Part shown: in pieces, positions 5,308 through 6,298 of the stretch
Numbering within the stretch: the stretch's first letter is position 1
Layout of the letters: each line of letters starts with the position of its first letter
Assembly (NCBI GenBank): GCA_016935935.1
Contig: JAFGPZ010000112.1
Location: forward strand, 1 to 6,298
DNA from: Deltaproteobacteria bacterium
GTDB taxonomy: Bacteria > Desulfobacterota > Syntrophia > Syntrophales > UBA2210
DNA: 6,298 bases
Direction: 5' to 3'
Position numbers and translations under genes: made by a program
The notes under the pieces: model-generated
Told to the model about the DNA's origin: nothing
The model's input: only the letters and a program-made list of their open reading frames with translations
Databases searched by the model: none

Positions 5308-5715
5308 TTATGTCCGATCTGGTTCATGAGCTTTTATGTGAGTTACATGATCATTGAGCCATGCCGTAAATAATTCACGAGCCAATTCCCCGGAAGCAAG
5401 TTTAAGAATAATTGGTTCTTGTTCATCTATTGATGCTTTAATTTCAAACCCATTGAGTATTAAAAAGGTCTCCATTGCCGCATGCCCGATTCTTTTATTG
5501 CCGTCAATGAAAGGGTGATTTATGACAAGAGAAAAACAAAGTGCAGCAGCTTTTACTACAATGTCAGGATAAAGGTCGGTCTGATCAAATGTTAGGCGGC
5601 GTTGATTGATTACGGATTCCAGGGCCTTCATATCACGAATTCCCCTTGCACCTCCGGAAACTTCAATAATCTTATCGTGCAATTCGAGGATTTCACGAAG
5701 AGAAAGGTAACGCAT
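5308..5715 (-). CDS. doc: Doc-type Fic-domain toxin
   Basis: A 135-residue Fic/Doc protein. The signature HPFIDGNKR occupies residues 67-75, with the catalytic His at 67 and Asp71, followed by IGHAAMETFLILNG. The Lys at 74, in place of the Gly of AMP-transferring Fic proteins, is the Doc hallmark. In Doc of phage P1 it goes with phosphorylation of EF-Tu rather than AMPylation. The N-terminal helix LREILELHDKII and the GGARGIRD turn (21-28) are also typical of the family. The ATG at 5715 shares one base with the antitoxin stop (TGATG), so the two are translationally coupled. No inhibitory-helix motif is visible within the toxin itself, so inhibition should come from the upstream gene product. 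All core residues are intact. Confidence 0.93.
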   Translation of the reverse strand: MRYLSLREILELHDKIIEVSGGARGIRDMKALESVINQRRLTFDQTDLYPDIVVKAAALCFSLVINHPFIDGNKRIGHAAMETFLILNGFEIKASIDEQEPIILKLASGELARELFTAWLNDHVTHIKAHEPDRT

Positions 5716-5912
5716 CAGGCCAACCGTTTATGGAGTTCTTTGTTCTTAGAAATGACTTTTCGCATGGCGTTTTCGAATGCCGGTTCGGGTTGACCAATTA
5801 GATCTTCAATAGAAGCGATTGCAAATTGATCTGGCAAAATACCGCACTGTTCGGCCTTCTTTCGAAGAAATGCTGCCTTAGAGTCGTCTATTACCAATGT
5901 TATTCTCGCCAT
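5715..5912 (-). CDS. Antitoxin of the Doc toxin (RHH-like N-terminus, Doc-binding tail)
   Basis: A 65-residue protein. A longer frame opens with TTG at 5927, but ATG 5912 has a strong AGGAG about 7-8 nt upstream and is the better start; the longer version would place the ribosome site inside the gene. Residues 1-40 (MARITLVIDDSKAAFLRKKA then CGILPDQFAIASIEDLIG) look like a short beta strand followed by two helices, as in ribbon-helix-helix or related small DNA-binding folds. The tail VISKNKELHKRLA (53-65) matches the C-terminal pattern common in antitoxins encoded just before Fic/Doc toxins, where this tail covers the toxin active site. It is not a clear Phd homologue, so no symbol is given. 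It is co-transcribed with doc, with a 1-nt overlap, from the promoter just upstream. Confidence 0.85.
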   Translation of the reverse strand: MARITLVIDDSKAAFLRKKAEQCGILPDQFAIASIEDLIGQPEPAFENAMRKVISKNKELHKRLA

Positions 5913-5945
5913 AATTATTCTCCTCAATTATTTTATTCCTCGGCC

Positions 5946-5974
5946 AGTATGACTTAAAAAAGGCTAATTTTCAA
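5946..5974 (-). promoter_or_regulatory. Promoter of the antitoxin-doc operon
   Basis: On the - strand TTGAAA (5969-5974) and CATACT (5946-5951) are spaced by exactly 17 bp, matching the sigma70 consensus at 5/6 and 4/6 positions. Transcription would start about 25 nt upstream of the antitoxin ATG. It lies directly downstream of the attC-like element, so the operon would carry its own promoter, as TA cassettes in integrons usually do. Confidence 0.5.
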
Positions 5975-5987
5975 TTCTGTATATTTC

Positions 5988-6067
5988 ACATAACTCTTGA
6001 ATTGAGCGGCTTAAACCGCAGGCTTAAGTCCGCTCAAATGAATGGTGTACCCGATTATGAGTTAAGT
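5988..6067 (-). repeat. attC-like recombination site (integron cassette boundary candidate)
   Basis: An 8-bp perfect inverted repeat, TTGAGCGG (6002-6009) and CCGCTCAA (6030-6037), has an inner CTTAA/TTAAG stem with one bulged base. Read on the - strand the left arm is GCTCAATTCAAGAGTTATGT. By memory it lines up well with the L'/R' end of the aadA-type attC (GCTTAACTCAAGCGTTAGAT). R' would be GTTATGT (5988-5994), one mismatch from GTTRRRY. A complementary R'' ACTTAAC (6061-6067) fits RYYYAAC perfectly and pairs with R' at 6 of 7 positions. The arms differ by unpaired bases, as attC arms do. Total length is about 80 nt, within the known range. Orientation is that of the following antitoxin-doc operon. 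No integrase gene is in the window. Confidence 0.45.
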
Positions 6068-6071
6068 TTCA

Positions 6072-6137
6072 TTACCAATTCAGGATGCCCTGTACCAGAA
6101 CTACCGTTGTCAGGACGACTCGCTTGCATGTCGTCAT
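6072..6137 (-). CDS. Possible small hydrophobic peptide ORF
   Basis: ATG 6137 has AAGGAG about 9 nt upstream and opens a 21-codon ORF that begins MTTCKRVVLTTVVLVQGIL and ends NW, closed by tandem stops TAA TGA. The same frame is open leftwards of this ATG to the window edge (6298), with other ATGs at 6227 and near 6200. The peptide could therefore be the tail of a longer product truncated by the window. Nothing identifies a family. Its stop lies 4 nt from the R'' half-site of the attC candidate, the usual position for a cassette ORF. Support is only the ribosome site and position. Confidence 0.22.
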   Translation of the reverse strand: MTTCKRVVLTTVVLVQGILNW

Positions 6138-6298
6138 GTCTGTCTTCTCCTTTTCTTGCCGAACGAACAGTTCAGTTGTGCCGTGTGTTTTTGGCATCAT
6201 CTGGAACGACAGGTGTACGCCCGGCATGGGTGTGAATTTATGGGGTGCCCCTTCGACCCTGCTCAGGGCTAGGGAAGTCCCCTGTACGTGAATCCGGT
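6138..6298. other. Window edge: no confident gene, cluster of small palindromes
   Basis: No convincing gene covers this end. Three short palindromic stems follow each other: GGGG-TG-CCCC (6242-6251), CCCTG-CT-CAGGG (6257-6268) and AGGG...CCCT (6271-6283). The middle block with its CTTCGAC flank resembles dispersed palindromic repeats seen in environmental genomes. Open frames on both strands here are low-complexity in meaning and not supported by ribosome sites, except for the small ORF described at 6072-6137. Confidence 0.3.

Noticed and set aside
5913..5927. TTG start at 5927 for the antitoxin
   Set aside because: It would put the strong AGGAG inside the coding region; ATG 5912 is correctly spaced from it.
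6002..6291. Two overlapping + strand frames of 77 and 68 codons at the right edge
   Set aside because: No ribosome sites, Cys/Thr/Arg-rich composition, and one begins inside the attC-like palindrome; neither looks like a real protein.
1..6298. CRISPR array or tandem phage-like repeats
   Set aside because: No regularly spaced repeats of 20-40 bases are present; the only repeats seen are short inverted or 7-9 bp direct repeats.

Overview
The window looks like an accessory region of a bacterial chromosome, from a Gram-negative organism with a lipoprotein export pathway. The mix of a large SLC13/RCK permease, a REP-associated transposase relic, PIN and Doc toxins and AT-rich intergenic DNA would fit an environmental Desulfobacterota or other proteobacterium. 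That assignment is inference; no rRNA or other marker gene is present. Base composition is mosaic: the permease gene is GC-richer, while the vapBC module and several spacers are AT-rich.

Layout: only the LysR-type regulator (47-961) reads on the + strand. It converges on a 593-residue SLC13-family transporter with two central RCK_C (TrkA-C) domains (1118-2899, -). Every other recognisable gene or relic also reads on the - strand. From the right edge leftwards they are: an open stretch with a possible small peptide; a structured inverted repeat resembling an integron attC site (5988-6067); an antitoxin-doc pair (5912-5308); a 43-codon ORF matching the start of a SAM-dependent methyltransferase (5257-5126); a lipoprotein of unknown function (5129-4362); a dead REP-associated tyrosine transposase with an amber codon and a lost C-terminal half (4269-3985); a vapBC pair (3853-3216); an unidentified C-terminal-like coding remnant (3215-3072); the SLC13 gene; and another possible remnant (1102-989).

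Both toxin-antitoxin modules are tightly coupled: vapB/vapC overlap by 4 nt and the antitoxin/doc by 1 nt. Each has a readable sigma70-like promoter with a 17-bp spacer and a good Shine-Dalgarno sequence. The vap promoter also carries a palindromic operator candidate. The genes on the right half look like unrelated, self-contained units on one strand, mixed with truncated genes. That is the pattern of an integron cassette array or a decaying genomic island. The attC-like element just upstream of the antitoxin-doc promoter supports the cassette reading, but no integrase gene and no second convincing attC site lie in the window.

The most useful points beyond standard annotation are the attC candidate, four partial or broken genes (one solid, one probable, two tentative), the vap operator/promoter, and two cases where a short upstream ORF ends on the start codon of the next gene in an ATGA overlap (before the SLC13 gene and before the lipoprotein gene).
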